A DNA stretch of 64,000 bases from Pseudoxanthomonas sp. X-1 (GTDB lineage Bacteria > Pseudomonadota > Gammaproteobacteria > Xanthomonadales > Xanthomonadaceae): contig NZ_CP083376.1 of the NCBI RefSeq assembly GCF_020042665.1, positions 4,302,501 through 4,366,500 of the forward strand, written 5' to 3'. Made by a program: the position numbers and the translations under genes. The notes below the pieces were generated by a model. The model was not told the origin of the DNA, did not search any database, and saw only the letters and a list, made by a program, of their open reading frames with translations. Positions 1-9,227 of the stretch are shown here, in pieces. Numbering within the stretch: the first letter of the stretch is position 1; every line of letters begins with the position of its first letter.

Positions 1-159
1 CCCCGCCCACGATGCCGCCAGGCTCCCGTTGGCACCTGACCATGCTGCGGACGGCGTCGGGGTTGTGGCGCTGCAGATGGCGCGCGGCGTGACGGCCATC
101 GACAATGCGCGCCAGAGCCGGGCCTGCTGCCTCGGCCTTTCCCGCAGGAGCGCTCCACG
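1..159. other. left-edge stretch without an assignable gene
   Basis: Frames on both strands run open into the left edge, but none shows a start with a ribosome-binding site or a recognisable domain. A minus-strand frame has good third-position G/C and could be part of a gene lying mostly outside the window. I cannot assign it. Confidence 0.3.
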
Positions 160-1515
160 ATGTCGCAAGGGTTCGTTTCGTCCGACCACATCCGCGGCCT
201 GTTCGCGCAGGCGATGTCGGACATGTATCGCACCGAGGTGCCGCTGTACGGCACGCTGATGGAACTGGTGGCGCAGGTCAATGCGCAGACGCTCCACGCC
301 GATCCCGCCCTGGAGGACAGGCTGACACGCAACGACGAGCGCGCCCGGCTGGATCAGGAGCGCCACGGCGCGATCCGGGTCGGCACGGCCGAGGAACTGT
401 CGATGCTGCGCCGGCTGTTCGCGGTCATGGGCATGGCGCCGGTGGGCTACTACGACCTGTCGGTCGCCGGGGTGCCGGTACATTCGACCGCCTTCCGCCC
501 GACCACGGCGCAGGCGCTGGCGGCCAATCCCTTTCGGGTGTTCACCTCGCTGCTGCGGCTGGAGCTGATCGAGGACGCCGCGCTGCGCGCGCAGGCGGCC
601 GAAATCCTGGCCAGGCGCGACATCTTCACCCCTGCCGTGCGGGCGCTGATCGCGCAGCACGAACGCGACGGCGGGCTGGGCGAGGAGGATGCCAGGCGCT
701 TTGTCGCCGAGGCGCTGGAAACCTTCCGCTGGCATGGCGATGCGACGGTCTCGCGCGCCACCTATCAGGCCTTGAGCGAGGCGCATCGGCTGATCGCCGA
801 CGTGGTGTGTTTCCACGGCCCGCATATCAACCACCTCACGCCGCGCACGCTGGACATCGATGCGGCCCAGGCGCAGATGCTGGCGCGCGGGATCGAGGCC
901 AAGGCGGTGATCGAGGGCCCGCCGCCGCGCGCGGTCCCGATCCTGCTGCGGCAGACCAGCTTCAAGGCGCTGGAGGAGGCAGTGTCCTTCCCGAACGGCG
1001 AGGCCGCCGAGGCCGGCACGCATACCGCGCGCTTCGGCGAGATCGAGCAGCGCGGCCTGGCGCTGACGCCGAAGGGCCGGGCGCTGTACGACGCGCTGTT
1101 GGACCAGGCACGCGATGCCGGCGCGGGCAGTACGGGCGCGGATTATCCGGCGCGGCTGGCGGCGGCGTTCACGCAGTTCCCCGACGACCTGGACACGCTG
1201 CGACGGGAGGGCCTGGGCTATTTCCGCTACGCGCTGACCGGGCGGGGGCGCGCGGCGCCGGCGGCCGAACGCGATGCGCCGGCCGAGGTGCTGATCGCGC
1301 GTGGCCTGGCCACGGCCGACCCGATCGTCTACGAGGATTTCCTGCCGGTCAGCGCGGCCGGCATCTTCCAGTCCAACCTGGGCGGGGGCGAGCAGCATGC
1401 CTATGCGGCCAATGCCCGCCGGGCCGAATTCGAGGCGGCGCTGGGCGCGCCGGTGGCCGATGAATTCGCGATCTACGCGGCGCTGCAGGAGGCCTCGCTG
1501 CAAGGCCTGCGCTAG
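160..1515 (+). CDS. hglS: 2-oxoadipate dioxygenase/decarboxylase (HglS/YdcJ, DUF1338)
   Basis: 451-residue cytoplasmic member of the DUF1338/VOC-fold family. The characterised Pseudomonas putida enzyme HglS converts 2-oxoadipate to D-2-hydroxyglutarate with Fe(II) in D-lysine catabolism. The metal ligands are visible: His69 in RHGAIR, His225 in NHLTPR and Glu294 in RFGEIEQ, matching the positions I recall for His70, His226 and Glu294 of HglS. Length is normal for the family. The ATG follows a purine-rich AGGAGCG, a good ribosome-binding site. No other lysine-catabolic gene lies nearby, so the physiological substrate here is inferred from the family. Confidence 0.9.
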   Translation: MSQGFVSSDHIRGLFAQAMSDMYRTEVPLYGTLMELVAQVNAQTLHADPALEDRLTRNDERARLDQERHGAIRVGTAEELSMLRRLFAVMGMAPVGYYDLSVAGVPVHSTAFRPTTAQALAANPFRVFTSLLRLELIEDAALRAQAAEILARRDIFTPAVRALIAQHERDGGLGEEDARRFVAEALETFRWHGDATVSRATYQALSEAHRLIADVVCFHGPHINHLTPRTLDIDAAQAQMLARGIEAKAVIEGPPPRAVPILLRQTSFKALEEAVSFPNGEAAEAGTHTARFGEIEQRGLALTPKGRALYDALLDQARDAGAGSTGADYPARLAAAFTQFPDDLDTLRREGLGYFRYALTGRGRAAPAAERDAPAEVLIARGLATADPIVYEDFLPVSAAGIFQSNLGGGEQHAYAANARRAEFEAALGAPVADEFAIYAALQEASLQGLR

Positions 1516-1694
1516 GGGGCCGGCCGAAGTTCGTCAGGCCCCACGTCGCTGCGATCGCCCTGACCATCTCATCACGATGCGCTGGTCTGCGGCGCGTTCA
1601 GGGCTTGGCGCCGGAACACCACCCTGACGGGGCTCGCCCGTTGCAGGCGGACCGCGTCGCATCCGTCGAGATGGCGGGCGCGTAGCCTGTGCGC

Positions 1695-2780
1695 ATGAGC
1701 AAGGTCATCAAGGGCCGCGGCGCGAGCAGTCACCTGGCCGGCCGCTTCGAACGGACCGTCAGCCAGGCCGAGGATGACGGCTGGCATGCCGACGACAGCG
1801 AGGAGTTCGCCGCACCGCGATTGCGCACGCAGGTCAGCGAGGAGACCGCGCGCAGCATCATCAGTCGCAACCAGTCGCCGGACGTGGGCTTCACGCAGTC
1901 GGTCAACCCGTATCGCGGCTGCGAGCACGGCTGCAGCTATTGCTTCGCCCGCCCCAGCCACGCCTATCTGAACCTGTCGCCGGGGCTGGATTTCGAGACG
2001 CGGCTGTTCGCCAAGACCAATGCGCCGGACCTGTTGCGCCGCGAACTGGCCAAACCCGGCTACGTGGCCAGCCCGATCGCGCTGGGCATCAACACCGATG
2101 CCTACCAGCCGATCGAGCGCAAGCTGCAGCTGACCCGCCGCCTGATCGAGGTCTTCGCCGAGACCCGCCACCCGTTCTCGCTGATCACCAAGAATGCGCT
2201 GGTCGAGCGCGACCTGGACCTGCTGGCGCCGCTGGCGCGCGACAATCTGGTCAGTGTGCACTTTTCGGTGACCTCGCTGGACCCGCGTCTGTCGGCCAGG
2301 CTTGAGCCACGCGCGTCGGCGCCGCACGCGCGGCTGCGCGCGATGCGCACCCTGCACGAGGCCGGGGTGCCGGTCGGGGTGATGGTGGCGCCGGTGATCC
2401 CGTGGATCAACGACCATGCACTGGAAGCGGTGCTGGAAGCGGCCCGCGAGGCCGGTGCCGAATCGGCCGGCTACGTGCTGCTGCGCCTGCCGCACGAAGT
2501 GGCGCCGCTGTTCCGTGACTGGCTGCAGGCGCACCACCCCGACCGCGCCGCGCACGTGATGAGCACGGTGCGTCAGCTGCGCGGTGGCAAGGACTACGAC
2601 AGCACCTTCGGCAAGCGCATGCGTGGCCAAGGGGTGTATGCCGACCTGCTGGCGCGGCGCTTCGCCCTGGCGCACAAGCGCCTGGGCTACGCCGATGTTC
2701 CCCGCCGCGGCCTGGACTGCAGCCGTTTCGTCAGGCCGATGCCGCCGCGACCGCCATCGCCGCAGGGCGTGTTGTTCTGA
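1695..2780 (+). CDS. PA0069-family radical SAM protein
   Basis: 361-residue radical SAM protein related to spore photoproduct lyase-like SplB and to Pseudomonas PA0069. The cluster-binding motif CEHGCSYC gives Cys76, Cys80 and Cys83, with the CxxxCxxC spacing that binds the SAM-coordinated [4Fe-4S] cluster. It follows NPYRG, which is typical of this subfamily. The substrate is unknown for the family. The ATG at 1695 is preferred over a GTG two codons upstream. It stands alone, 180 bases after hglS. The function call rests on the family only. Confidence 0.85.
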   Translation: MSKVIKGRGASSHLAGRFERTVSQAEDDGWHADDSEEFAAPRLRTQVSEETARSIISRNQSPDVGFTQSVNPYRGCEHGCSYCFARPSHAYLNLSPGLDFETRLFAKTNAPDLLRRELAKPGYVASPIALGINTDAYQPIERKLQLTRRLIEVFAETRHPFSLITKNALVERDLDLLAPLARDNLVSVHFSVTSLDPRLSARLEPRASAPHARLRAMRTLHEAGVPVGVMVAPVIPWINDHALEAVLEAAREAGAESAGYVLLRLPHEVAPLFRDWLQAHHPDRAAHVMSTVRQLRGGKDYDSTFGKRMRGQGVYADLLARRFALAHKRLGYADVPRRGLDCSRFVRPMPPRPPSPQGVLF

Positions 2781-2874
2781 GCGCCTGGGTTCGCGAACCA
2801 CCGCGCCGCCGGTCTCGCCTCGCCACCACGCCGCCGCCGCGCGGGAGGCCTCGCTGCGAAGCCTGCCGGGGGCC

Positions 2875-3798
2875 TCACGGCGCTTCAAGCCGCTCCCACG
2901 GCGGCGGGTCGCCGAGCTGGGCGGTCAGGAATTCGACGAAGCGTCGCACCCGCGGCGGCTGCAGCCGCGCCGGGGTGACGGCACTGATGTGCGTGGCCGG
3001 CGGACGCCAGTCGGGCAGCACCGCGACCATGCGCCCGGCGCGCAGGTCGGCGGCGATATGCCACAGCGAATGCACGGCGATGCCTTGGCCGGCCAGCACG
3101 GCCTCGCGCAGGACCTCGCCGAAATTGCTCTCGAAGCGGCTGGCCATGCGCACGCGCACACTCTGCCGGTCCGGACCGACCAGGGTCCAGACATCCTGGC
3201 GGCCGTCGCGGCCCATGAGCAGCACGCCGTCATGGTCGGCCAGGTCGGCCGGCGTCTTCGGCGTGCCCTTGCGGCGCAGGTAGTCGGGCGAAGCGCACAG
3301 CACGCGCGCGTTGGAGGCCAGGTTGCGCGCGAACAGGCCCGAGTCGGCCAATGGCCCGATGCGGATGGCCAGGTCGAAGCCTTCCTTGACCAGGTCCACC
3401 AGGTGATCGCTCAGATGCACGCTGACGCGCAGCCTGGGATGCAGGCGCTGGAACTCCGGCAGCAGCGGCGCGACGTAGAGCATGCCGAATGATGCCGACA
3501 GGGTGACGCGCAGGGTCCCCGAGACCTGCTGGGCGCTCTCGCGCAGGTCCTCACCCAGGGCCTCCAGGTCGCGCACCAGCACGCGGCCCCGCTCGGCCAG
3601 GGCCTGGCCTTCGGGGGTGGGGTGCAGGCGGCGCGTGGTCCGGTGCAGCAGGCGCACGCCCAGTTCGCGCTCCAGACGCTTGAGCCGCTGGCTGGCCACG
3701 GCCGCCGACAGGTCGAGCTGGCGGGCGGCGGCGCTGATCGAGCCCAGGTCCAGCACCCGCAGGAACAGGGCGATGTCGCCAACGCGATCCATGGCCAT
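2875..3798 (-). CDS. LysR-family transcriptional regulator
   Basis: 307-residue LysR-type regulator: winged helix-turn-helix over residues 1-60 (AAARQLDLSAAVASQRLKRL region), then a periplasmic-binding-protein-like effector domain. It is transcribed away from the MFS/aldo-keto reductase pair at 3895-6213, the usual layout for a LysR protein controlling its divergent neighbour. In-frame ATGs lie at 3798 and 3792, with a TTG at 3804; family N-termini resemble MDRVGDIALFLRV, so 3792 is also plausible. The effector is unknown. Confidence 0.88.
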   Translation of the reverse strand: MAMDRVGDIALFLRVLDLGSISAAARQLDLSAAVASQRLKRLERELGVRLLHRTTRRLHPTPEGQALAERGRVLVRDLEALGEDLRESAQQVSGTLRVTLSASFGMLYVAPLLPEFQRLHPRLRVSVHLSDHLVDLVKEGFDLAIRIGPLADSGLFARNLASNARVLCASPDYLRRKGTPKTPADLADHDGVLLMGRDGRQDVWTLVGPDRQSVRVRMASRFESNFGEVLREAVLAGQGIAVHSLWHIAADLRAGRMVAVLPDWRPPATHISAVTPARLQPPRVRRFVEFLTAQLGDPPPWERLEAP

Positions 3799-3894
3799 TC
3801 TCAATGAAATCTTGAAAGTGATTCAGCATAGCAGCGGTTTTTCTTGCCCGTTCTCCGGCGCACGCTGTTGAACTCCCCCTCCCAAGGCGATCCC

Positions 3895-5118
3895 ATGCCT
3901 GCCTCCTCGACTCCTTCGCGCATGCCACTGGCGGTCTATGCGCTGACCGCCGGCGCCTTCGGCATCGGCACGACCGAATTCGTGATCATGGGCCTGCTGA
4001 TGCAGGTCGCGACCGATCTGCACGTCGGCCTCGCCAGCGCCGGTCTGCTGATTTCCGGTTATGCGCTGGGCGTGTTCGTCGGCGCGCCGCTGCTGACCGC
4101 GGCGACCGGGCGCATGCCGCGCAAGGCCGTGCTGGTGGCGCTGATGGTGGTGTTCACGGTGGGCAACCTGGCCTGCGCGCTCGCCCCGAACTACGCCTTG
4201 CTGATGGCCGCGCGCGTGGTCACCTCGCTGGCGCACGGCACGTTCTTCGGCGTGGGCGCGGTGGTGGCGACCTCGCTGGTGCCGGAGGCGCGCAAGGCCT
4301 CGGCGATCTCGATCATGTTCACCGGCCTGACCGTGGCCACGCTGCTAGGCGTGCCGGCCGGCGCATGGCTGGGGCTGCACCACGGCTGGCGGGCGACGTT
4401 CTGGGCGGTGACGGCGATCGGCGTGATGGCCACAGTGGTGATCGCCACGCTGGTCCCGCACGACCGCAATGCGCCGACGCCGGGTTCGCTGCGCGAGGAA
4501 GCCGCGGCCGTGCTGCGCGCGCCCGTGCTGCTGGGCCTGCTGATGACCGTGCTGGGATTCGGCGGGGTGTTCACGGTCTATACCTACATCCAGCCCTTGC
4601 TGACCCAGGTGACGGGCTTTGGCGACGCGGCGGTGTCGCCGATCCTGCTGGTGTTCGGCGTCGGCATGATCGTGGGCAACCTGCTGGGCGGACGCCTGGC
4701 CGACCGCAGCCTGCGCCCGGCGCTGCTGGGCACGCTGCTGGCGCTGGCCGTGGCGATGGGGCTGGTGGGCCTCGCGCTGCACAGCCGCTGGGCGATGGTG
4801 CTGCTGACCGGCCTGCTGGGCGCGGCGGCGTTCGCCACGGTGTCGCCGCTGCAGCTGTGGGTGCTGCAGAAGGCCGCCGGCGCGCAGAGCCTGGCGTCGA
4901 GCCTGAACATCGGCGCGTTCAACCTGGGCAATGCGCTGGGCGCCTGGCTCGGCGGCCTGGTGCTGGCACATGGCGCCGGCCTGACCGCGCTGCCGTGGAT
5001 CGGCGCACTGGTGCCGCTGTCGGCGCTGGTCGTGGCGGCCTGGGCGGTGCGCCTGGAGACGCGCTCGGCGAAGGCGTCCCCGTGCCCGCGCCGACTCCAA
5101 GGCGAACACGCCGGCTGA
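3895..5118 (+). CDS. MFS transporter, DHA1 (AraJ/YdhP-like)
   Basis: 407-residue inner-membrane major facilitator protein with about 12 hydrophobic segments. The N-terminus (LTAGAFGIGTTEFVIMGLL) is the signature of the DHA1 drug:H+/arabinose efflux subgroup. The loop GRMPRK between helices 2 and 3 is a degenerate motif A. The ATG follows CAAGGCGA. It is divergent from the LysR gene and 42 bases upstream of an aldo-keto reductase, so I infer a regulated efflux plus detoxification unit. The exported compound cannot be read from sequence. Confidence 0.87.
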   Translation: MPASSTPSRMPLAVYALTAGAFGIGTTEFVIMGLLMQVATDLHVGLASAGLLISGYALGVFVGAPLLTAATGRMPRKAVLVALMVVFTVGNLACALAPNYALLMAARVVTSLAHGTFFGVGAVVATSLVPEARKASAISIMFTGLTVATLLGVPAGAWLGLHHGWRATFWAVTAIGVMATVVIATLVPHDRNAPTPGSLREEAAAVLRAPVLLGLLMTVLGFGGVFTVYTYIQPLLTQVTGFGDAAVSPILLVFGVGMIVGNLLGGRLADRSLRPALLGTLLALAVAMGLVGLALHSRWAMVLLTGLLGAAAFATVSPLQLWVLQKAAGAQSLASSLNIGAFNLGNALGAWLGGLVLAHGAGLTALPWIGALVPLSALVVAAWAVRLETRSAKASPCPRRLQGEHAG

Positions 5119-5160
5119 GCCTGGCGACGACGTCCCCTTTCTCGACACAGGATGATTCCG

Positions 5161-6213
5161 ATGGAAACCCGACTGCTCGGCCGCTCCGGCCTGCGAGTCC
5201 CCGTGCTGGGCTTCGGCGCCGGCACCTTCGGCGGCAAGGGGCCGCTGTTCTCGGCCTGGGGCGACACCGGCGTCGAACAGGCCACGCGCCTGGTCGATCT
5301 GTGCCTGGAGGCCGGCGCGAACTTCTTCGACACGGCCGATGTGTATTCCGACGGCGCCTCCGAAGAGATCCTCGGCGCGGCGCTGGCCGGGCGCCGCGAG
5401 CGGGCGCTGATCTCGACCAAGACCGGATTGCGCCTGGGCGATGGGCCCAACGATGCCGGCGCCTCGCGCCTGCGCCTGCTGCGCGCGGTCGATGCCTCGC
5501 TGCGGCGCCTGCGCACCGACTACATCGATCTGCTGCAGCTGCACGCCTTCGATGCGATGACGCCGGTCGAGGAAACGCTGTCCACGCTCGACGGCCTGGT
5601 CAGGGCCGGCAAGGTCCGCTACCTGGGCGCATCGAACTATGCCGGCTGGCAGCTGATGAAATCGCTGGCGGCGGCCGACGCGCATGGCTGGAGCCGCTTC
5701 GTCGCCAACCAGACCTATTACTCGCTGGCCGGACGCGATTACGAGTGGGAGCTGATGCCGCTGGGCCTGGACCAGGGCCTGGGCGCGGTGGTGTGGAGCC
5801 CGCTGGGCTGGGGCCGACTGACCGGCCGGCTGCGCCGCGGCCAACCGCTGCCTGCGCAGAGCCGGCTGCACGACACCGCCGCGTTCGCCCCGGCCATCGA
5901 TGACGAACGCCTGTTCGCCCTGGTCGATGTGCTGGACGCGATCGCCCTGGAGGCCGGTCGCAGCGTGCCCCAGGTGGCGATCAACTGGCTGCTGCAGCGC
6001 CCGACCGTGAGCACCGTGCTGATCGGCGCGCGCACCGAGGCGCAGCTGCGCGACAACCTCGGCGCGGTCGGCTGGTCGCTGTCGCCCGAGCAGATCGCCC
6101 GCCTCGACGCCGCCAGCGCGGTGGAGCCGCCGTATCCCTACTACCCGTACTGGCGCGGGCAGTTCGCCGAGCGCAGCCCGGTGGCGGTGCCCCAGGCGCC
6201 GCCCCGGATTTGA
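5161..6213 (+). CDS. aldo/keto reductase
   Basis: 350-residue (beta/alpha)8 NADPH-dependent oxidoreductase. The catalytic tetrad is in place: Asp57 and Tyr62 (FDTADVYSDG), Lys87 (STKTG) and His128 (LQLH). The C-terminal IGARTEAQLRDN segment is the cofactor-binding signature. The start follows ACAGGATGATTCCG. It probably shares a transcript with the upstream MFS gene under the divergent LysR protein. It is one of six aldo-keto reductases in this window. Confidence 0.88.
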   Translation: METRLLGRSGLRVPVLGFGAGTFGGKGPLFSAWGDTGVEQATRLVDLCLEAGANFFDTADVYSDGASEEILGAALAGRRERALISTKTGLRLGDGPNDAGASRLRLLRAVDASLRRLRTDYIDLLQLHAFDAMTPVEETLSTLDGLVRAGKVRYLGASNYAGWQLMKSLAAADAHGWSRFVANQTYYSLAGRDYEWELMPLGLDQGLGAVVWSPLGWGRLTGRLRRGQPLPAQSRLHDTAAFAPAIDDERLFALVDVLDAIALEAGRSVPQVAINWLLQRPTVSTVLIGARTEAQLRDNLGAVGWSLSPEQIARLDAASAVEPPYPYYPYWRGQFAERSPVAVPQAPPRI

Positions 6214-6237
6214 CAAACGGGGTGCTCGGCGTAGATT
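6210..6237 (+). promoter_or_regulatory. sigma-70-type promoter TTGACA-N16-TAGATT
   Basis: A consensus -35 (TTGACA, 6210-6215) overlaps the stop codon of the aldo-keto reductase; TAGATT lies 16 bases on at 6232-6237. It drives the gene at 6322, whose AAGGAG ribosome-binding site is at 6309-6314. It is one of few near-consensus promoters in this GC-rich window. Confidence 0.65.
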
Positions 6238-6321
6238 CGGAAGAACGCGACGCTTCGCGCGGTCAGAAGCCTGGCGACCGATGGATTCAATGCTCGTTTC
6301 CTGAAGAGAAGGAGTTCGAAG

Positions 6322-6858
6322 ATGGAACGTTGCCTTGCAGGGTTGTGCGTAGGCGCGCTGGCGCTCGCGAGTTTCGGTTGCGCAGCCACCGAGTTGACCG
6401 TGGCCAGGTATGAACAGGGCATCGTGCCGGTCCTGGTGTCGGTCAACAGCCAGGGCAAGGTCACGCATGTGCAGGTGTCACAGGCCTTGAAGCCTTCGCT
6501 GAGCAAGCTGCTCCGCAAGAATCTGGACGAAGCCATCGTCGCGCCGGCGTTGCGGGACGACAAGCCGGTCAACGCCCAGATCGTGATGCGCATGAAGCTG
6601 GACCTCACGCCGACGGAAGACGGTCGGTATGCGGCCCGCTTCCTTCCCGTGGAGAGCAAACAGGTCCCTTACGGCGCGTGGTTCTGGCTGCTCGATGGCG
6701 ACCGTTATGCCCTGGTGGACGACGTCCGCGGTCCTCCCGTGCTGCGTCAAGCTCCGCTGCCGGAACCGCGTCGCCAAGCACGGCCCCCTGTGCCTGCACC
6801 CCAGCCGCCAGCGCCGGCGCAGCCGCCGACGAGCTCTTCTGGCTCAAAGCGCGCCTGA
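6322..6858 (+). CDS. exported protein of unknown function with TonB-C-like segment
   Basis: 178 residues. A hydrophobic signal segment (ALALASFGC) is followed by Ala-rich cleavage sites; the Cys near residue 20 does not sit in a good lipobox. Residues 30-95 (VLVSVNSQGKVTHVQVS and the following Leu-rich stretch) resemble the beta-alpha-beta pattern of TonB C-terminal-like domains, a weak comparison by eye. The tail is Pro/Ala/Gln-rich. It has its own promoter, a perfect AAGGAG site and a downstream hairpin, so it looks like a single-gene unit. G+C is somewhat below the neighbours. Function unknown. Confidence 0.7.
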   Translation: MERCLAGLCVGALALASFGCAATELTVARYEQGIVPVLVSVNSQGKVTHVQVSQALKPSLSKLLRKNLDEAIVAPALRDDKPVNAQIVMRMKLDLTPTEDGRYAARFLPVESKQVPYGAWFWLLDGDRYALVDDVRGPPVLRQAPLPEPRRQARPPVPAPQPPAPAQPPTSSSGSKRA

Positions 6859-6961
6859 CCATCCGCGGCGTGACCTTCATTTCGAGCCAGGCCGCCAATG
6901 TGACTGGTGGCCCAGGCATGACCTTCGTGCCTGACGACGGTCACGCAGACTCTGCACACTA

Positions 6962-6990
6962 GAGGGCGCTCCGCGAGGGGCGCCTTCTTC
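6962..6990 (+). terminator. hairpin terminator after the 6322 gene
   Basis: GAGGGCGC (6962-6969) pairs with GCGCCTTC (6980-6987), eight pairs with one G-T, followed by a modestly T-rich TTCGTTT. It separates the exported-protein gene from the phosphoesterase. Confidence 0.5.
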
Positions 6991-7007
6991 GTTTCCGCAC
7001 AGAGTCC

Positions 7008-8726
7008 ATGATGAGCCAGCACGACGACGATCTGCCCGAGTCCTCCCCTCCTTCCGATCCGCAGCGTCGCCGGCTGCTGGGCGGGCTCGCGGCCGCGGGC
7101 GCGGCGCTGGGGCTGGGTGGCCGGGAAGCCGCCGCCGCCGAGACCGCGAAGGTGGCGGCCGGCGCTTCGGCGAAGGCCGGCGCACGCGCCGCCACGCCGG
7201 TCACCGATGTGCAGCTGCGCGAGCATGTGCAGACCATCGTGGTGCTGTATGCGGAGAACCGCAGCTTCAACAACCTGTTCGCCGACTTCCCGGGACTGCA
7301 GCAGCCGCTGAAGGCGCTCGACCCGGCCAAGGCGGTGCAGAAGGATCGCGACGGCACTCCGCTCAAGACGCTGCCGCCGATCTGGGACGGCATGGTGCCC
7401 GATGCCCAGGTGGTCAATCACCGCCGCTACCAGATCAAGCAGGAGGACATCACCGGCCTGCCCAACGCGCCGTTCGCGCTGAAGACGCCGACCGGCGAGC
7501 CGCTGCCGCACGGGGTGGTCACGCGCGACCTGGTGCACGAGTTCTACCGCAACCAGATGCAGATCAACGGCGGCAGGAACGATGGCTTCGTCGCCTGGGG
7601 CGACACCGGCGCGCTGCTGATGGGGCACTACGCCGACAGCGCGGTGAATCTGCGCCTGTGGCGGCTGGCCCAGCAGTACACGCTGTGCGACAACTTCTTC
7701 ATGGGCGCCTTCGGCGGCTCGTTCCTCAACCACCAGTACCTGGTCGCCGCGCAGCCGCCGTTCTATCCGGACGCCGACAGGAGTCCGGCCAAGCTGCACA
7801 TCGCCAAGACCGCCGACGGCAAGCCCGACGGCAAGGCACTGATCCCGGCCGAGAACAGCCCGGCCAGCGCGATGGACGGCGTGGCCAAGTTCACCTCGCG
7901 CCCGACGCTGACGCCGGACTACTGGGCGGTCAACACGATCGGGCCGCCGTACTCGCCGGGCTTCAACGTGGACAAGGCCAACCCCGCGCTGGCCGATGCC
8001 GGCAGCGCCAATACCTGCCCGCCGCAGTCGCACAAGCACATCGGCGACATGCTGAGCGCCAAGGGCGTGGACTGGGCCTGGTACGCCGGCGCGTTCCAGG
8101 CGGCGCTGGACGGCATGGGCGACAGCAACGACGGCAGCTTCCCCAGCCATCCGAACTTCCAGGCGCATCACCAGCCGCTGAACTACTTTGCCTCGCTGGC
8201 GCCGGGCAGCGCGGCGCGCAAGCAGCACCTGCGCGATGGCGGCCTGGGCGAGACCGCGGCGACCAACAAGTTCATCGCCGACGCGCAGGCCGGCAAGCTG
8301 CCGCCGGTGACGTTCTACAAGCCGCAGGGCAATCTCAACATGCATGCCGGCTACTCGGACATCGAGGCCGGCGACCGGCACCTGGCGGCGATCGTGCACG
8401 CGCTGCAGAACAGCCCGCAGTGGAAGCAGATGGTCGTGGTCATCACCTTCGACGAGAACGGCGGCTGGTGGGACCACGTCGCGCCGCCCAAGGGCGATCG
8501 CTGGGGACCGGGCACGCGCATCCCGGCGCTGGTGATCTCGCCCTTCGCCAAGCGCGGGCACGTGGACCACACGATCTACGACACCGGCTCGATCGCGCGC
8601 CTGATCACGCGCCGCTTCGGCCTGGAGAAGCTGCCGGGTCTGAAGCTGCGCGAGGACGCGATGGTCGCCGCCGGCGGGCCGCCGCCGGGCGATCTGACCG
8701 GCGCGCTGGACTTCGGCCAGGCCTGA
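7008..8726 (+). CDS. Tat-exported phosphoesterase (phospholipase C/acid phosphatase AcpA family)
   Basis: 572 residues of the alkaline-phosphatase-superfamily phosphoesterase group that includes bacterial phospholipase C and AcpA. A twin-arginine signal is visible (RRRLLGGLAAAG at about 25-36), so it is exported folded to the periplasm. Family motifs are YAENRSFNNLF near residue 80 and FDENGGWWDHVAPP near 485. The first motif has Asn where many phospholipases C have Asp (ENRSFD). Two ATGs start the frame; the first is used. It ends one base from the stop of the convergent HxlR gene. Phosphatase versus phospholipase activity cannot be told from sequence. Confidence 0.85.
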   Translation: MMSQHDDDLPESSPPSDPQRRRLLGGLAAAGAALGLGGREAAAAETAKVAAGASAKAGARAATPVTDVQLREHVQTIVVLYAENRSFNNLFADFPGLQQPLKALDPAKAVQKDRDGTPLKTLPPIWDGMVPDAQVVNHRRYQIKQEDITGLPNAPFALKTPTGEPLPHGVVTRDLVHEFYRNQMQINGGRNDGFVAWGDTGALLMGHYADSAVNLRLWRLAQQYTLCDNFFMGAFGGSFLNHQYLVAAQPPFYPDADRSPAKLHIAKTADGKPDGKALIPAENSPASAMDGVAKFTSRPTLTPDYWAVNTIGPPYSPGFNVDKANPALADAGSANTCPPQSHKHIGDMLSAKGVDWAWYAGAFQAALDGMGDSNDGSFPSHPNFQAHHQPLNYFASLAPGSAARKQHLRDGGLGETAATNKFIADAQAGKLPPVTFYKPQGNLNMHAGYSDIEAGDRHLAAIVHALQNSPQWKQMVVVITFDENGGWWDHVAPPKGDRWGPGTRIPALVISPFAKRGHVDHTIYDTGSIARLITRRFGLEKLPGLKLREDAMVAAGGPPPGDLTGALDFGQA

Positions 8727-8727
8727 A

Positions 8728-9126
8728 TCAGTCGTTGGCGGCCGCGGGCAGCGCCTGCGCCTGCTCGCGGGCGTCGAACGCCGCGCGCGCCTGCTCGACG
8801 TCGGGCAGGTGCTCGCGGGTCCAGGCGTGAAGCGCCTCGAACGGCGCCTTGAGCGTGCGGCCGAGCGCGGTGATGCGGTACTCCACCGCGATCGGCGAGG
8901 CGGTGACCACCCGGCGCTCGACGATGCCGTTGCGCTCCAGCCGGCGCAGCGTCTGGGTGAGCGCCTTCTGGGTGATGCCTTCCAGCGTGCGTTTGAGCAT
9001 GTTGAAACGCAGCGGCTGGCGGCAGAGGGCGGCGAGCACCAGCACCGACCACTTGTCGGCGATCTGGTCCAGCAACAGGCGGCTGGGGCAATCGACGGCG
9101 GAGAGCACCTTGGGTTGGGCATGCAT
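8728..9126 (-). CDS. HxlR-family transcriptional regulator
   Basis: 132-residue winged-helix regulator. CPSRLLLDQIADKWSVLVL and RFNMLKRTLEGITQKALTQTLRRLERNGIV are the HxlR hallmark: a conserved Cys near the N-terminus followed by the recognition helix. Such proteins often sense quinones, aldehydes or disulfide stress. It is divergent from the ene-reductase at 9228 and shares with it an intergenic palindrome (9178-9194), so it probably controls that gene and itself. Confidence 0.9.
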   Translation of the reverse strand: MHAQPKVLSAVDCPSRLLLDQIADKWSVLVLAALCRQPLRFNMLKRTLEGITQKALTQTLRRLERNGIVERRVVTASPIAVEYRITALGRTLKAPFEALHAWTREHLPDVEQARAAFDAREQAQALPAAAND

Positions 9127-9168
9127 GGCGGTTTCCTCGGGGATACCTGGTCGCTGCGTGGTGCCTGA

Positions 9169-9194
9169 TTGACACCTGGTATACGAAATATACC
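9169..9194. promoter_or_regulatory. HxlR/ene-reductase promoter with palindromic operator
   Basis: GGTATA (9178-9183), CGAAA, then TATACC (9189-9194) form a perfect inverted repeat between the divergent genes. A TTGACA at 9169-9174 could be the -35 of the plus-strand gene, with the operator covering the spacer and -10 region. Assigning the site to the HxlR protein is inference from position. Confidence 0.6.
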
Positions 9195-9227
9195 CTCTGG
9201 CGCCTTCCTCCCTCCACGGAATCGTCC

